In this document: positions 51,532 through 60,010 of the stretch, piece after piece
Numbering within the stretch: position 1 is the stretch's first letter
Layout: every line of letters starts with the position of its first letter
NCBI RefSeq assembly: GCF_009763245.1
Contig: NZ_WKJZ01000001.1
Span: forward strand, 434,001-498,000
DNA: 64,000 nucleotides
Reading direction: 5' to 3'
Origin: Pseudomonas xionganensis
GTDB taxonomy: Bacteria > Pseudomonadota > Gammaproteobacteria > Pseudomonadales > Pseudomonadaceae
The notes under the pieces: model-generated
Told to the model about the DNA's origin: nothing
Seen by the model: the letters and a program-made list of their open reading frames with translations, nothing else
Databases searched by the model: none
Program-made: the position numbers and the translations under genes

Positions 51532-52497
51532 ATGTTGAAAAATATCCCGACCCACCTGATCGCCGGCCCCCTGGGTGCCGGCAAGACCAGCCTGATCCAC
51601 CACCTGCTGGCGCAGCGGCCGGCCCATGAGCGCTGGGCGGTGTTGATCAACGAATTTGGCCAGATCGGCCTGGACGCGGCCCTGCTGACCACGGACGACG
51701 AGGGTTTCGCCCTGGGCGAGGTGGCCGGCGGCTGTCTGTGCTGCATCAACGGTGTGCCCTTTCAGGTTGGCCTCGGCCGGTTGCTGCGCCAGGCCAAACC
51801 GGATCGCCTGCTGATTGAGCCGTCCGGGTTGGGTCACCCTCAGCAACTCCTGAGGCAGCTGCGTCAGCCGCCCTGGGCCGGGGTGCTGGCGGTGCAGCCG
51901 CTGGTGCTGGTGCTGGATGCCCAGACCCTGGCTGCCGGCCAGGCCCTGCCGGACAGCCAGCAGGCCTGTCTGGGCGAAGCCGGGCTCTTGCTGCTGAACA
52001 AGGCCGAAGGGCTGAGTGAGGCGGACAAGGCGCGTATCCAGCGCCAGCTGCCGCCTGTGCCGCAGCGCTGGACCAGCCAGGGCCAGTTGCCGCTTGCAGA
52101 GCTGCCGGGCCTGGAGGCCCAGGTCGAGCCGGGTGCCGATCCTGACACGCTTCCCGAAGCGTCTGCGCCTTTGCCGCAGCTGTGGCATCGCGTTGACCAG
52201 CCGATCTGCCAGGTGCAGGCCCAGGCCGAGGGCTGGAGCATTGGCTGGCGCTGGCACCCCGATCAGCGCTTCGATATGGCGCGGGTGCAGCAGTGGCTGG
52301 CCAGTCTGCCCTGGCGCCGGGCCAAGCTGGTGCTGCACACGGAGCAGGGCTGGCAGTTGGCCAATGCCCTCGCCGATCAGCCGCTTGCCTGGCAGCCCAG
52401 CCTCTGGCGCAAGGACTCGCGGTTGGAGCTGATCTTCGCCGAGGCCCAGGATCAGGCGGCGTTGCAGGCGGGCATGCTGCGCTGTCTACTGGCCTGA
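51532..52497 (+). CDS. Second COG0523 / CobW-like GTPase
   Basis: A 321-residue G3E GTPase, shorter and divergent from the one at 47390. Walker A is GPLGAGKTSLI, the metal motif is GGCLCCING, followed by LLIEPSGLGHP, and base recognition NKAE. The C-terminal domain is abbreviated but present. No Zur-like box is seen upstream, so its metal and control may differ; the YjiA or CobW branches are alternatives. It starts a short rightward unit with the hydrolase 46 bases downstream. Confidence 0.88.
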   Translation: MLKNIPTHLIAGPLGAGKTSLIHHLLAQRPAHERWAVLINEFGQIGLDAALLTTDDEGFALGEVAGGCLCCINGVPFQVGLGRLLRQAKPDRLLIEPSGLGHPQQLLRQLRQPPWAGVLAVQPLVLVLDAQTLAAGQALPDSQQACLGEAGLLLLNKAEGLSEADKARIQRQLPPVPQRWTSQGQLPLAELPGLEAQVEPGADPDTLPEASAPLPQLWHRVDQPICQVQAQAEGWSIGWRWHPDQRFDMARVQQWLASLPWRRAKLVLHTEQGWQLANALADQPLAWQPSLWRKDSRLELIFAEAQDQAALQAGMLRCLLA

Positions 52498-52543
52498 GGC
52501 CCACTCTTGCTAGACTGGCCGCCTCTTTTCTGTGGATAGCCCC

Positions 52544-53422
52544 ATGACCCTGCTGCCCTGGTCTTATCTCTGCAGTGCCGGCTTTACCCTGCGCGGCTGG
52601 CACACTCCGCCCTCGGGCAAACCGCTGCTGCATTTTCTGCATGGCAATGGCTACTGTGGGCGGGTCTATACGCCCATGCTGCAGCTGTTGGCCGAGGATT
52701 TCGACCTGTGGCTGTGTGATGTGCAGGGCCATGGTGACAGCGATCACGGCGGCCGCTTCCACGGTTGGAACCGCAGCGCCGAGCTGGCCCTGGAGGCCTT
52801 TGCTGCCGGCAACGCGATCTTCGGCGCGGTGCCGCGTTTTGCCCTGGGCCACAGTTTTGGCGGGGTGCTGACCAGCCTGATGCTGGCCCAGCAGCCGCAG
52901 CAGTTTGGCCGTGCGGTGCTGCTCGACCCGGTGCTGTTCAGCCCGGCCATGATCGGGGTGATGGCGTTGTCCGATGTGGTCGGCCTGAGTCGGCGCAATA
53001 CCCTGGCCAGCAAGGCGTTGCAGCGCCGCAGCAGCTGGCCGGATCGCGCCGCCGCGCATGCCGCCCTGCATGGCCGCGGGATGTTCCGCGGCTGGACCGA
53101 GGAAGCCTTCGCCGCCTATATCCAGCACGCGCTGAAGGACAGCGACCAGGGCGTGGAGCTGAAATGCCGCCCCAGTCGCGAGGCGGATATCTTCAGCTCC
53201 TTTCCCAAGCGCCTGTGGCCCTCCCTGGCCAAGGTCAGCACGCCGACCCAGGTGCTTTACGGCCAGCGCAGTTACCCCTTCGTGGCCAAGTCGGTGGCGC
53301 GCTGGTGCGCCGGCAATGCCCATGTCAGTGCCCATGTGCTGCCCGGGGGGCACTGCTTTATGCAGGAGCAGCCGGCGCCAGCAGCCGAGCGCATCAGCGC
53401 CTTTTTGCTGCCCCGTGGCTGA
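52544..53422 (+). CDS. Alpha/beta-fold hydrolase
   Basis: A 292-residue enzyme with the oxyanion segment LLHFLHGNGYCGRVY near residue 30, nucleophile Ser104 in ALGHSFGGVL, and a C-terminal catalytic His in LPGGHCFMQEQPA. An acidic residue for the triad is not obvious to the eye. Substrate unknown. ATG 52544 is preferred to the GTG at 52532, giving a cleaner N-terminus. Probably transcribed with the upstream GTPase gene. Confidence 0.88.
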   Translation: MTLLPWSYLCSAGFTLRGWHTPPSGKPLLHFLHGNGYCGRVYTPMLQLLAEDFDLWLCDVQGHGDSDHGGRFHGWNRSAELALEAFAAGNAIFGAVPRFALGHSFGGVLTSLMLAQQPQQFGRAVLLDPVLFSPAMIGVMALSDVVGLSRRNTLASKALQRRSSWPDRAAAHAALHGRGMFRGWTEEAFAAYIQHALKDSDQGVELKCRPSREADIFSSFPKRLWPSLAKVSTPTQVLYGQRSYPFVAKSVARWCAGNAHVSAHVLPGGHCFMQEQPAPAAERISAFLLPRG

Positions 53423-53441
53423 GGGCTGTTGAAACGACCCG

Positions 53442-53837
53442 TTAATTGGTCTTGTTGCGCCAGTGCTCCAGCTGGACCACCTGGCTCTGACCCTGGGTCG
53501 CCACTGGCGCAGGCTGCGGGGTGAGCACCGGATGGGGCTGCAGTTCGATACTGCTCAGGCGTTGACCGAACATGCTGATCTGACCGCGCAGACGCTGTTC
53601 ACCGGTCACGGTGAACTCGAAGTCGTACAGGCGCGCCAGGCGTCGATGGCCGCGGGCATCACGTTGCCAGGCCAGCCGGCGCAGGGCCACGGCGCCATCG
53701 AGCAGCTCGATATCCAGCTTGGCGCAATGCTGCTTGGCCAGCAGCAGGGCGCGCTCGCGGATGCCATGGCCGCGCCAGAGCCAGGCGCAGGCGGCGGCAA
53801 AGAGCATCAGCAGGAAGACATCAAACAGCTCGATCAT
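53442..53837 (-). CDS. DUF3301 family membrane-anchored protein
   Basis: A 131-residue protein with one N-terminal hydrophobic helix (about 4-21, FDVFLLMLFAAACAWLWR) followed by a soluble part with LLLAKQHCAKLDIELLDGAV and LARLYDFEFTVTGEQRLRGQ, the DUF3301 pattern. Small conserved gammaproteobacterial protein of unknown role. It is convergent with the hydrolase gene. Confidence 0.8.
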   Translation of the reverse strand: MIELFDVFLLMLFAAACAWLWRGHGIRERALLLAKQHCAKLDIELLDGAVALRRLAWQRDARGHRRLARLYDFEFTVTGEQRLRGQISMFGQRLSSIELQPHPVLTPQPAPVATQGQSQVVQLEHWRNKTN

Positions 53838-53866
53838 GGGGCTATCCGCAGTACGGGAGGGCGATA

Positions 53867-54355
53867 TTAGTCCATCGCCGGGGTATTGAGGGACTGGTAG
53901 CGCTGCTGCAGTTCCTGGCGGATCTGCCGGCGTTGCTCGGCCTGATACTGGCGTCGGTGGCCATCGCGGGTCTGGGGTTGCAGGGGGGGCACCGCCACCG
54001 GCTTGCCGCGCTCATCCACCGCCACCATGGTGAAGAAGCAGCTGTTGGTGTGGCGCACCGAGCGCTCGCGGATATTCTCGGTGATCACCTTGATGCCGAT
54101 CTCCATGGAGGTGCGCCCGCAGTAGTTGACCGAGGCCAGGAAGGTCACCAGCTCGCCGACATGGATGGGTTCGCGGAAGATCACCTGGTCCACCGACAGG
54201 GTCACCACATAGCTGCCGGCATAGCGGCTTGCGCAGGCGTAGGCCACCTCGTCCAGGTACTTGAGCAGGGTGCCGCCGTGCACATTGCCGGAGAAGTTGG
54301 CCATGTCCGGGGTCATCAGGACGGTCATGGTCAGTTGGGCGTTGATCGGTTCCAT
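53867..54355 (-). CDS. Acyl-CoA thioesterase, hotdog fold (YciA type)
   Basis: A 162-residue cytoplasmic enzyme. MTPDMANFSGNVHGGTLLKY followed by LDEVAYACASRY is the HotDog ACOT signature with the catalytic Asn/His/Asp-type residues, and FREPIHVGELVTFLASV is the second block. The C-terminal about 35 residues are Gln/Arg-rich, as in many Pseudomonas members. It releases CoA from acyl-CoAs. It is probably co-oriented with the DUF3301 gene, 29 bases away. Confidence 0.92.
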   Translation of the reverse strand: MEPINAQLTMTVLMTPDMANFSGNVHGGTLLKYLDEVAYACASRYAGSYVVTLSVDQVIFREPIHVGELVTFLASVNYCGRTSMEIGIKVITENIRERSVRHTNSCFFTMVAVDERGKPVAVPPLQPQTRDGHRRQYQAEQRRQIRQELQQRYQSLNTPAMD

Positions 54356-54411
54356 GCAGGCTCCAGGCTGGGGGGTTACGCACTGACGTATGCCACAGCC
54401 TAACAGACACC

Positions 54412-55170
54412 TCAGATGCCCGCCGACAGCCCCATGTCGATGGCCAGGTCGGCGCCGGTGATGGCCGCCGCGCCAGGCTGGCAGAGGAAGTACACCAGTT
54501 CGGCCACTTCCGCCGGCTGGATAAAGCGCGCCTGCTCACCCTGGGGATATTTGTCCAGCAGGCTGCGGTAATAGCCGAGGGGGTCGCCGTTGCCGTAACG
54601 CTCGGCCTGGAAGGCCAGCATCGGCGTGTCGATATCACCGGGCGAGACGGTGTTGCAGCGCACACCGAAGGGCGCCAGATCCAGCGCCAGGGTCTTGCCG
54701 AGCAGGGTCAGGCCGCCCTTGCTGGCGCAGTAGGCGGCGGCGTTCTGGTTGCCCTGGCGCCCGGCGTCGCTGGAGATATTGACGATGGCGCCGCGGCTCT
54801 CCTTGAGATGGGCAATGGCCGCCGCACACATAAAGAAGGGCGCCTTGAGGTTGACCGCCATCAGCAGGTCGTAGTCGGCCTCGCTGAAGCTTTCCACCGG
54901 GCCTTCGCGCCAGATGCCGGCGGCGTTGACCAGGGCATCCAGGCGGCCGCAGCCGGCGACAACCCGCTCCACCACATCCCGACAAGCCGTGGCGTTGCCC
55001 AGGTCGGCGCTGATGGAGGCGGCCAGGGGCAGCTCATGGCCGAGCAGGGTCAGCCCGGCGGCATTGCAATCGGTTACCGCCACCCGCCAGTTGCCCTGGT
55101 GGAAGCGTTGCGCCAGGGCGCGGCCGAGGCCACCCGCGGCTCCGGTGATCAGTACGACGGGTTGCGGCAT
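54412..55170 (-). CDS. Short-chain dehydrogenase/reductase
   Basis: 252 residues with the Rossmann motif VLITGAAGGLGRALAQ (cofactor binding), VNAAGIW, the catalytic Ser in IVNISSDAG and the YCASK active site (Tyr/Lys). The acid after strand 2 (TDCNAAG) suggests NAD preference. The substrate is unknown; the neighbouring glutamine-synthetase-like and aminotransferase genes suggest an amine or amino-acid route. A repeat element lies directly upstream. Confidence 0.92.
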   Translation of the reverse strand: MPQPVVLITGAAGGLGRALAQRFHQGNWRVAVTDCNAAGLTLLGHELPLAASISADLGNATACRDVVERVVAGCGRLDALVNAAGIWREGPVESFSEADYDLLMAVNLKAPFFMCAAAIAHLKESRGAIVNISSDAGRQGNQNAAAYCASKGGLTLLGKTLALDLAPFGVRCNTVSPGDIDTPMLAFQAERYGNGDPLGYYRSLLDKYPQGEQARFIQPAEVAELVYFLCQPGAAAITGADLAIDMGLSAGI

Positions 55171-55206
55171 GGCGAGGCTCCGTATGCAAAAAGAATCGTG
55201 TCTTGC

Positions 55207-55270
55207 GTAGGGGGCGCCGCGCGCACCGCAAGCCCCGCGCAGGCAGCCCGGTGCGCACGGCGCACCCTAC
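55207..55270. repeat. GTAGGG.GCGCC...GGCGCACCCTAC inverted repeat (copy G)
   Basis: GTAGGGGGCGCCGCGCGCACC (55207-55227) and GGTGCGCACGGCGCACCCTAC (55250-55270) form imperfect arms, closely related to the element at 7444-7501. It sits between the SDR gene and the glutamine-synthetase-like gene. Confidence 0.82.
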
Positions 55271-55273
55271 GGG

Positions 55274-56641
55274 TTAGGCATGAGTGAGGTACCAGCGCCA
55301 GTCCTGCTCGCCGACTTCACCCATAAACTGGCGGAATTCGGCCCATTTGATCGCCAGGTAGACCTTGAGGAAGCCCTCGCCCAGGGCATCCTTGGCCCAG
55401 CTGGAGCTTTCCAGCGCGCGCAGGGCGGTCAGCCAGTCGGTGGGCAGGGTTTCGCGGGCCTGCTCGTAGCCGTTGCCGATGATTTCCTCGCCGGGGTCGA
55501 TCTGGTTTTTGATGCCGTGATGGATGCCGGCGAGGATCGCCGCCGCTGCCAGATAGGGGTTGGCATCGGCGCCGCAGATGCGGTGCTCGACATGCCGGCT
55601 CTTGGCCGGGCCGCCAGGGACGCGGAAGGATACGGTGCGGTTGTTCACCCCCCAGCTCTTGGCCAGCGGCGCGTAGCTGTTGGCCTGGAAGCGGCGGTAG
55701 GAGTTGGCATTGGGGCAGAAGATCGCCAGTGCGTCGTTGAGCGTGGCCATCATGCCGCCGATGGCGTGCTTGAGCAGCGGGGTGCCATGTGGGTCTTCGC
55801 TGGCCATCAGGTTATTGCCGTGCTCATCGGCCAAACTCACATGCATATGCAGGCCGCTGCCGGCCAGGTCGCCGAACGGCTTGGCCATAAAGCAGGCCTG
55901 CAGCCCGTGCTTGTTGGCCACGCCCTTGACCAGACGCTTGTAGCGCACCCCTTCGTCCACTGCCTGCAGTGCGTCGAAGCGGTGCTCCAGGGTCAGTTCG
56001 ACCTGGCCCGGGGCGTATTCGGAAATCGCCGTGCGCACCGGCAGGCCCTGCACTTCGCAGGCGACGTAGAGGTCGTCGAGGAAGGGCTGCAACTGCTCCA
56101 GCTCGTACACGCCGTAGACCTGCGGCGCCTGCGGGCGCACGCCATTCATCTGCAGCGCCGGCTGCGGGCGACCATTGGCGTCGCGCTGTTTGTCCAGCAG
56201 GTAGAACTCCAGCTCCACCGCCATCACCGGGTGGTAGCCGTCGGCCTTGAGCCGGTCGATGGCGCGCACCAGTACGTGGCGGGGGTCGGCCGGGGCGGCC
56301 GGCAGGCCCTGGGTCGGGTGCATGCTCACCTGCAGCTGGCCGGTGGGCACGGTGCGCCAGGGTTGCAGGGTTAGGCTGCCGGGCAGCGGGTAGGTCCAGC
56401 AGTCGGCGTCGGCGACTTCCCAGACCAGGCCGCTTTCTTCCACGTCCTCGCCCTGGAGGGTCAGCGCCAGGATCGAGCTGGGCAGCGGCCGGCCGTTCTC
56501 GTAGATGGCCAGCAGTTCGTCACGGTGCAGCAGCTTGCCGCGGGGGATGCCGTTGGCGTCGATCAGCATCAGCTCGATGCTGCGCACTTCCGGGTGGGCG
56601 GCGAGGAAGTCATGGGCTTCCTGGGGATTGGCGAATTGCAT
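55274..56641 (-). CDS. Glutamine synthetase family protein, gamma-glutamylpolyamine synthetase-like
   Basis: A 455-residue enzyme of the GlnA/PuuA family. The N-terminal beta-grasp part contains LMLIDANGIPRGKLLHR, and the catalytic part MAVELEFYLLD, GSGLHMHVSL and NRTVSFRVPG, with VEHRICGADANPYLA near residue 365. It lacks the adenylylation-site region of true GlnA. Pseudomonads have several such PauA-type enzymes that glutamylate putrescine or other amines for catabolism. It lies next to an aminotransferase and SDRs, which fits amine degradation. Confidence 0.88.
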   Translation of the reverse strand: MQFANPQEAHDFLAAHPEVRSIELMLIDANGIPRGKLLHRDELLAIYENGRPLPSSILALTLQGEDVEESGLVWEVADADCWTYPLPGSLTLQPWRTVPTGQLQVSMHPTQGLPAAPADPRHVLVRAIDRLKADGYHPVMAVELEFYLLDKQRDANGRPQPALQMNGVRPQAPQVYGVYELEQLQPFLDDLYVACEVQGLPVRTAISEYAPGQVELTLEHRFDALQAVDEGVRYKRLVKGVANKHGLQACFMAKPFGDLAGSGLHMHVSLADEHGNNLMASEDPHGTPLLKHAIGGMMATLNDALAIFCPNANSYRRFQANSYAPLAKSWGVNNRTVSFRVPGGPAKSRHVEHRICGADANPYLAAAAILAGIHHGIKNQIDPGEEIIGNGYEQARETLPTDWLTALRALESSSWAKDALGEGFLKVYLAIKWAEFRQFMGEVGEQDWRWYLTHA

Positions 56642-56680
56642 GGTGGTCTCTCACCTGGGGTGCACGCTGTGCACCGTGGC

Positions 56681-56769
56681 GTAGGGTGGATCGGGGCGCG
56701 TAGTTGGCGCTTTATCCATCCACCGGGGTTGTGTGGGTTGGTGGATGAAAAGAGCGTCATCCACCCTAC
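56681..56769. repeat. GTAGGGTGG/CCACCCTAC inverted repeat cluster (copy H)
   Basis: Arms GTAGGGTGGATCGGGGCG...TTTATCCATCCACC (56681-56724) and GGTGGATGAAAAGAGCGTCATCCACCCTAC (56740-56769), with outer ends pairing. It lies between the aminotransferase gene and the glutamine-synthetase-like gene, which point the same way. Confidence 0.83.
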
Positions 56770-56782
56770 GAAATAGCAGGCC

Positions 56783-58174
56783 TTACTCTCGGGCGCCGGG
56801 AATGGCCAGCAGTTCGGTCAGGGCCTGGTCGAGCATGGCGATCAGCTTGTCCACATCCTCCGCCGTGGTGCTCGGGCAGCACAGGGTCATATTGTGGAAC
56901 GGCGTGATCAGGATGCCGCGGTTGATCAGGTACAGGTGCAGGGCCATCTGCAGTTCGTCGTGGAACGCGGCTTCGGCCTCGGCGCCGGTCTTCGGTGATA
57001 CCGGGCAGAACTGGAACTCACTGCGCGCACCCAGCTCGGTCACCGACCACTTGAGGTCGTGCTTGCCGATCAGCGAACGGAAGCCATCGGCCAGGCGCTT
57101 GGCCAGCGGCAGCATGTGCGCGTAGGCGGCCGGGGTCATCACCTGTTCCAGATTGGCGCGCATGCAGTGCATGGCCAGGGCGTTGGCTGACAGCGTGGTA
57201 CCCATGCCGCTGTGGCCATGACCATGGCTGCCCTCGCTGGCGCGTTGGCGCGCGGCGGTCATGGCTTCGGCCATCGCCGCGCTGCAGCCGAAGATACCGC
57301 ACGGCACGCCGCCGGCAATCGGCTTGCCGACCACGAAGAAGTCCGGGTCGAGGTTCCACAGTTTGGTGCAGCCGCCGATATCGGTGGAGATGGTGTGGGT
57401 CTCGTCGATGATCAAAAGCGCGCCGTATTTACGCGTGAGTTCGCGGCACTGCTGCATAAAGCCCGGCTCGGGCAGGACCATGCCGATATTGGTCATCGCC
57501 GGCTCACAGAGCAGGGCGCAGACGTCGCCCTGGGCCAGCGCCGCTTCCAGCGCGGCCACGTCGTTGAACGGGATCGAGCGGCTGTACTGGGTCAGGTCGT
57601 AGGCCTGGCCGACCAGGCCGCTGCGCGGCACGGTTTCGCCGTCGATGCAGCGTACCATCACGTCATCCACGGTGCCGTGGTAGCAGCCGTCGAACACCAG
57701 CAGGGTCTTGCGCTGGGTAATCGCGCGGGCCCAGCGCAGCACATAGCGGTTCGAGTCGGTGGCCGTGGCGGTGACCTGCCAGAACGGCAGGCCGAAGCGC
57801 GCCGCCAGCAGCTCGCCGCAGACCACCGCGTCCTCGCCCGGCAGCATGGTGGTCAGGCCATTGTTGCCCTGTTCGGCGATGGCCTTGGCGATCGGGTCTG
57901 GCGAGTGGCCGAACATGGTGCCGGTGTCGCCCAGGCAGAAGTCGATGTACTCGTGGCCGTCGACGTCATAGAAGCGCGCACCCTTGGCGCGCTCGACGAA
58001 CAGCGGCACCGGGGTCGACCAGTCGGCCATCCAGTGCATCGGCACGCCACCGTACAGCGAGTGGCGCGCACGTTCGGCCAGGGCCACGGACTTGGGATTG
58101 CGTTGCAAGAAACGCTCGCGTTCGGCGGCGAAGAAGCGTTCTACGGCGGCGGGGCTGATACCACTGGAAGTCAT
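56783..58174 (-). CDS. Class III PLP-dependent aminotransferase
   Basis: A 463-residue enzyme of the class III (acetylornithine/glutamate-semialdehyde) group. DVDGHEYIDFCLGDTGTMFG is near residue 70, the cofactor-binding FDGCYHGTVDDVMV near 161, Asp257 in LIIDETH, and the PLP lysine Lys284 in VVGKPIAGGVPCGIFG. It resembles glutamate-1-semialdehyde aminomutase relatives but has a different context. ATG 58174 has GAGGT eight bases upstream; the frame extends to 58210 without family sequence. Operator sites lie in its promoter. Confidence 0.92.
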   Translation of the reverse strand: MTSSGISPAAVERFFAAERERFLQRNPKSVALAERARHSLYGGVPMHWMADWSTPVPLFVERAKGARFYDVDGHEYIDFCLGDTGTMFGHSPDPIAKAIAEQGNNGLTTMLPGEDAVVCGELLAARFGLPFWQVTATATDSNRYVLRWARAITQRKTLLVFDGCYHGTVDDVMVRCIDGETVPRSGLVGQAYDLTQYSRSIPFNDVAALEAALAQGDVCALLCEPAMTNIGMVLPEPGFMQQCRELTRKYGALLIIDETHTISTDIGGCTKLWNLDPDFFVVGKPIAGGVPCGIFGCSAAMAEAMTAARQRASEGSHGHGHSGMGTTLSANALAMHCMRANLEQVMTPAAYAHMLPLAKRLADGFRSLIGKHDLKWSVTELGARSEFQFCPVSPKTGAEAEAAFHDELQMALHLYLINRGILITPFHNMTLCCPSTTAEDVDKLIAMLDQALTELLAIPGARE

Positions 58175-58211
58175 GTTGCACACCTCGTTCGAATATCTGC
58201 ACATCGTCATT

Positions 58212-58221
58212 TGTGATCACA
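58212..58221. promoter_or_regulatory. Operator-like palindrome, proximal to the aminotransferase
   Basis: TGTGATCACA, a perfect 10-bp palindrome 37 bases upstream of the aminotransferase ATG. An identical copy lies at 58275-58284, 63 bases away (about six helical turns). A GntR-family gene sits at 59279, making it the obvious candidate binder. Confidence 0.6.
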
Positions 58222-58274
58222 TAATTGTCAATACTGTGTTTGGAAGGCATTTTGTGTAAAGTCTCAGCCTTATC

Positions 58275-58284
58275 TGTGATCACA
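58275..58284. promoter_or_regulatory. Operator-like palindrome, proximal to the SDR gene
   Basis: Second TGTGATCACA, 14 bases before the SDR ATG at 58299 and overlapping the likely ribosome-binding region (CACAAAGAGT). Together with the copy at 58212 it could allow repression of both divergent promoters. Confidence 0.6.
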
Positions 58285-58298
58285 AAGAGTCCTGAATC

Positions 58299-59072
58299 AT
58301 GCAGCAAGACAGCGCAATCGCCCTGGTCAGCGGGGCCGGCAGTGACAGCGGTATCGGCATGGCCATCGCCCGCCGCCTCGGCCAGCAGGGCATGCGCCTG
58401 CTGCTGAGCGCCAGCAGTGCGCGCATCGAACAGCGTGCCGCCGAACTGCGTGCAGAAGGTATTGAAGCACGGGCCATGGCCGCCGACCTGACCGATGAGC
58501 AGCAGGTGGCAGCCCTGGCGACCTGGGCCGAGGCGCAGTGGGGGCGGGTGGATGTGCTGGTGAACAACGCCGGCATGGCCATGCAGGGCAGCCCCGAGCC
58601 CTTTGCCGAGGTCAGCGAGATGGACCTGGCCACCTGGAACCTGTCCCTGGCGCGCAACCTGACCAGCGCCTTTCTGCTGACCCGCGCCGTGTTGCCGGGC
58701 ATGCGCGTCCGCGGTTACGGGCGCATCGTCAATATCAGCTCGACCACCGGCACCCGCGGCAGCAACCCTGGCGAGGCCGCCTACAGCGCGGCCAAGGCCG
58801 GTATGCTCGGCCTGTCCATGGGCCTGGCGCTGGAGGTGGCCAAGCAGGGCATCACGGTCAACAGCGTGGCACCGGGCTGGATCGCCACCGGCTCGTCCAC
58901 CGACGAGGAGCGTCACGCCGCCGAGTACACCCCGATCGGCCGCGCCGGGCGCCCCGAGGAAGTGGCGGCGGCGGTGGCCTTTCTGGCCTCGCGCGAGGCT
59001 AGCTATATCACTGGCGAGGTACTGGTCGTGGATGGCGGCAATTGCCTGATCGAGAACAAAGCCCCCTGCTGA
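58299..59072 (+). CDS. Short-chain dehydrogenase/reductase, FabG-like
   Basis: A 257-residue SDR with ALVSGAGSDSGIGMAIARRL as cofactor loop, VNNAGMAMQG, ISSTTGTRGSNPGEAAYSAA followed by KAGML as the catalytic region, and a typical C-terminal GEVLVVDGGNCL. Divergent from the aminotransferase, separated by the TGTGATCACA pair. It probably oxidises a product of the same pathway. The GntR gene lies downstream, with a structured repeat between. Confidence 0.92.
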   Translation: MQQDSAIALVSGAGSDSGIGMAIARRLGQQGMRLLLSASSARIEQRAAELRAEGIEARAMAADLTDEQQVAALATWAEAQWGRVDVLVNNAGMAMQGSPEPFAEVSEMDLATWNLSLARNLTSAFLLTRAVLPGMRVRGYGRIVNISSTTGTRGSNPGEAAYSAAKAGMLGLSMGLALEVAKQGITVNSVAPGWIATGSSTDEERHAAEYTPIGRAGRPEEVAAAVAFLASREASYITGEVLVVDGGNCLIENKAPC

Positions 59073-59075
59073 ACG

Positions 59076-59180
59076 GCTGTGCGTCGATCTGGCGGTGTTG
59101 AAAAGCGGCTCGGACTGCTCATTTACAGCTTGTAAACTCCGCGTCCTCGCCGCTTTTCGCCTTGCCAGCTTCTAGCTCGC
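59076..59180 (-). repeat. Structured intergenic element, copy 1
   Basis: Read on the minus strand, this carries blocks also found in the same order at 62351-62588: GCGAGCTAGA, GGCAAGG, an outer stem (AAAAGCGGC/GCCGCTTTT; plus strand 59101-59109 and 59149-59157), GCGGAGTTTAC, an inner hairpin TTTACA/TGTAAA (59122-59127 and 59131-59136), ATGAGCA, and CGACGCACAGC. Stem bases differ between copies but pairing is kept. Confidence 0.72.
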
Positions 59181-59278
59181 TCGTTCAGGTGCTTAGATCC
59201 TAAATCTGGAGAACTCCATGCGTAACTGCCTATTAACCCTTTCCCAACTGCCCGCCCCGCCGCAAGGACGCTAACACC

Positions 59279-59926
59279 ATGGCCGAGAACCTGCAGGAAC
59301 AACTCTATCAACGCCTGCGCGAGGGCCTGCTGGCCGGGCGCTTCCAGCCTGGCCAGCGGCTGAAGATCCGCGACCTGGCCGCCGAGTGGGGCACCAGCCC
59401 GATGCCGGTGCGTGGCGCGCTGCAGCGCCTGGTCGCCGAGGGTGCCCTGGAAGGTGAGCCGCAGCGCTCGGTGCGGGTGCCGGAGATGACCCGCGAACGC
59501 TTCCAGCAGCTGTTTCAGGTGCGCCTGGGTCTGGAGGGCCTGGCCGTTGAGCTGGCGGCCCCGCGCCTGAGCGCCGCTGAACTGGAGCTGCTTGGTCACT
59601 GCATTAGCCGCATGGAAGCGGCCCTGGAGCGCCGCGAGGTGCAGGCTTATCTGGACGACAACAGCCTGTTCCACCTGACCCTCTACCGCGCCTGCGCCAA
59701 CCCCATTCTGCTGCGTATGATCGAGTCCCTGTGGCTGCAGGTCGGGCCCTTCTTCAATCGCCTGTTTACCGAGGCCGACCTGTCACTGCGTCTCAACGAC
59801 TTCCACGAGCAGGCCTTCAAGGCGCTGCAGGCCGGCGACGGCAAGGCGGCGCGGGCCGCCATGGAGCAGGACCTGAGCTATTTCGGCCAGTTTCTGCTTA
59901 ACCTGCTGGAGCTGGAGCATTATTGA
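59279..59926 (+). CDS. GntR-family transcriptional regulator (FCD type)
   Basis: A 215-residue regulator: winged helix-turn-helix (about 8-70; KIRDLAAEWGTSPMPVRGAL is the recognition region) followed by a helical FCD effector domain (about 80-205; RLGLEGLAVELAAPRLSA, DDNSLFHLTLYRACANPIL with metal-binding-type Asp/His). It is the likely repressor of the SDR/aminotransferase operons through the TGTGATCACA sites. ATG 59279 follows AAGGACGCTAACACC. Confidence 0.92.
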   Translation: MAENLQEQLYQRLREGLLAGRFQPGQRLKIRDLAAEWGTSPMPVRGALQRLVAEGALEGEPQRSVRVPEMTRERFQQLFQVRLGLEGLAVELAAPRLSAAELELLGHCISRMEAALERREVQAYLDDNSLFHLTLYRACANPILLRMIESLWLQVGPFFNRLFTEADLSLRLNDFHEQAFKALQAGDGKAARAAMEQDLSYFGQFLLNLLELEHY

Positions 59927-60010
59927 ATACCTCGCTCAGCAACCTCTGGCGAGCCTCTGACGGGCAACTACACTCAGGCATATTTGCCGGTGTGCATAAG
60001 GATCTGTTCG

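Noticed and set aside
58212-58284. CRP-type sites
   Set aside because: TGTGATCACA has the two CRP half-site sequences but with no 6-base spacer, so it cannot be a standard CRP site; a GntR-type operator fits better.
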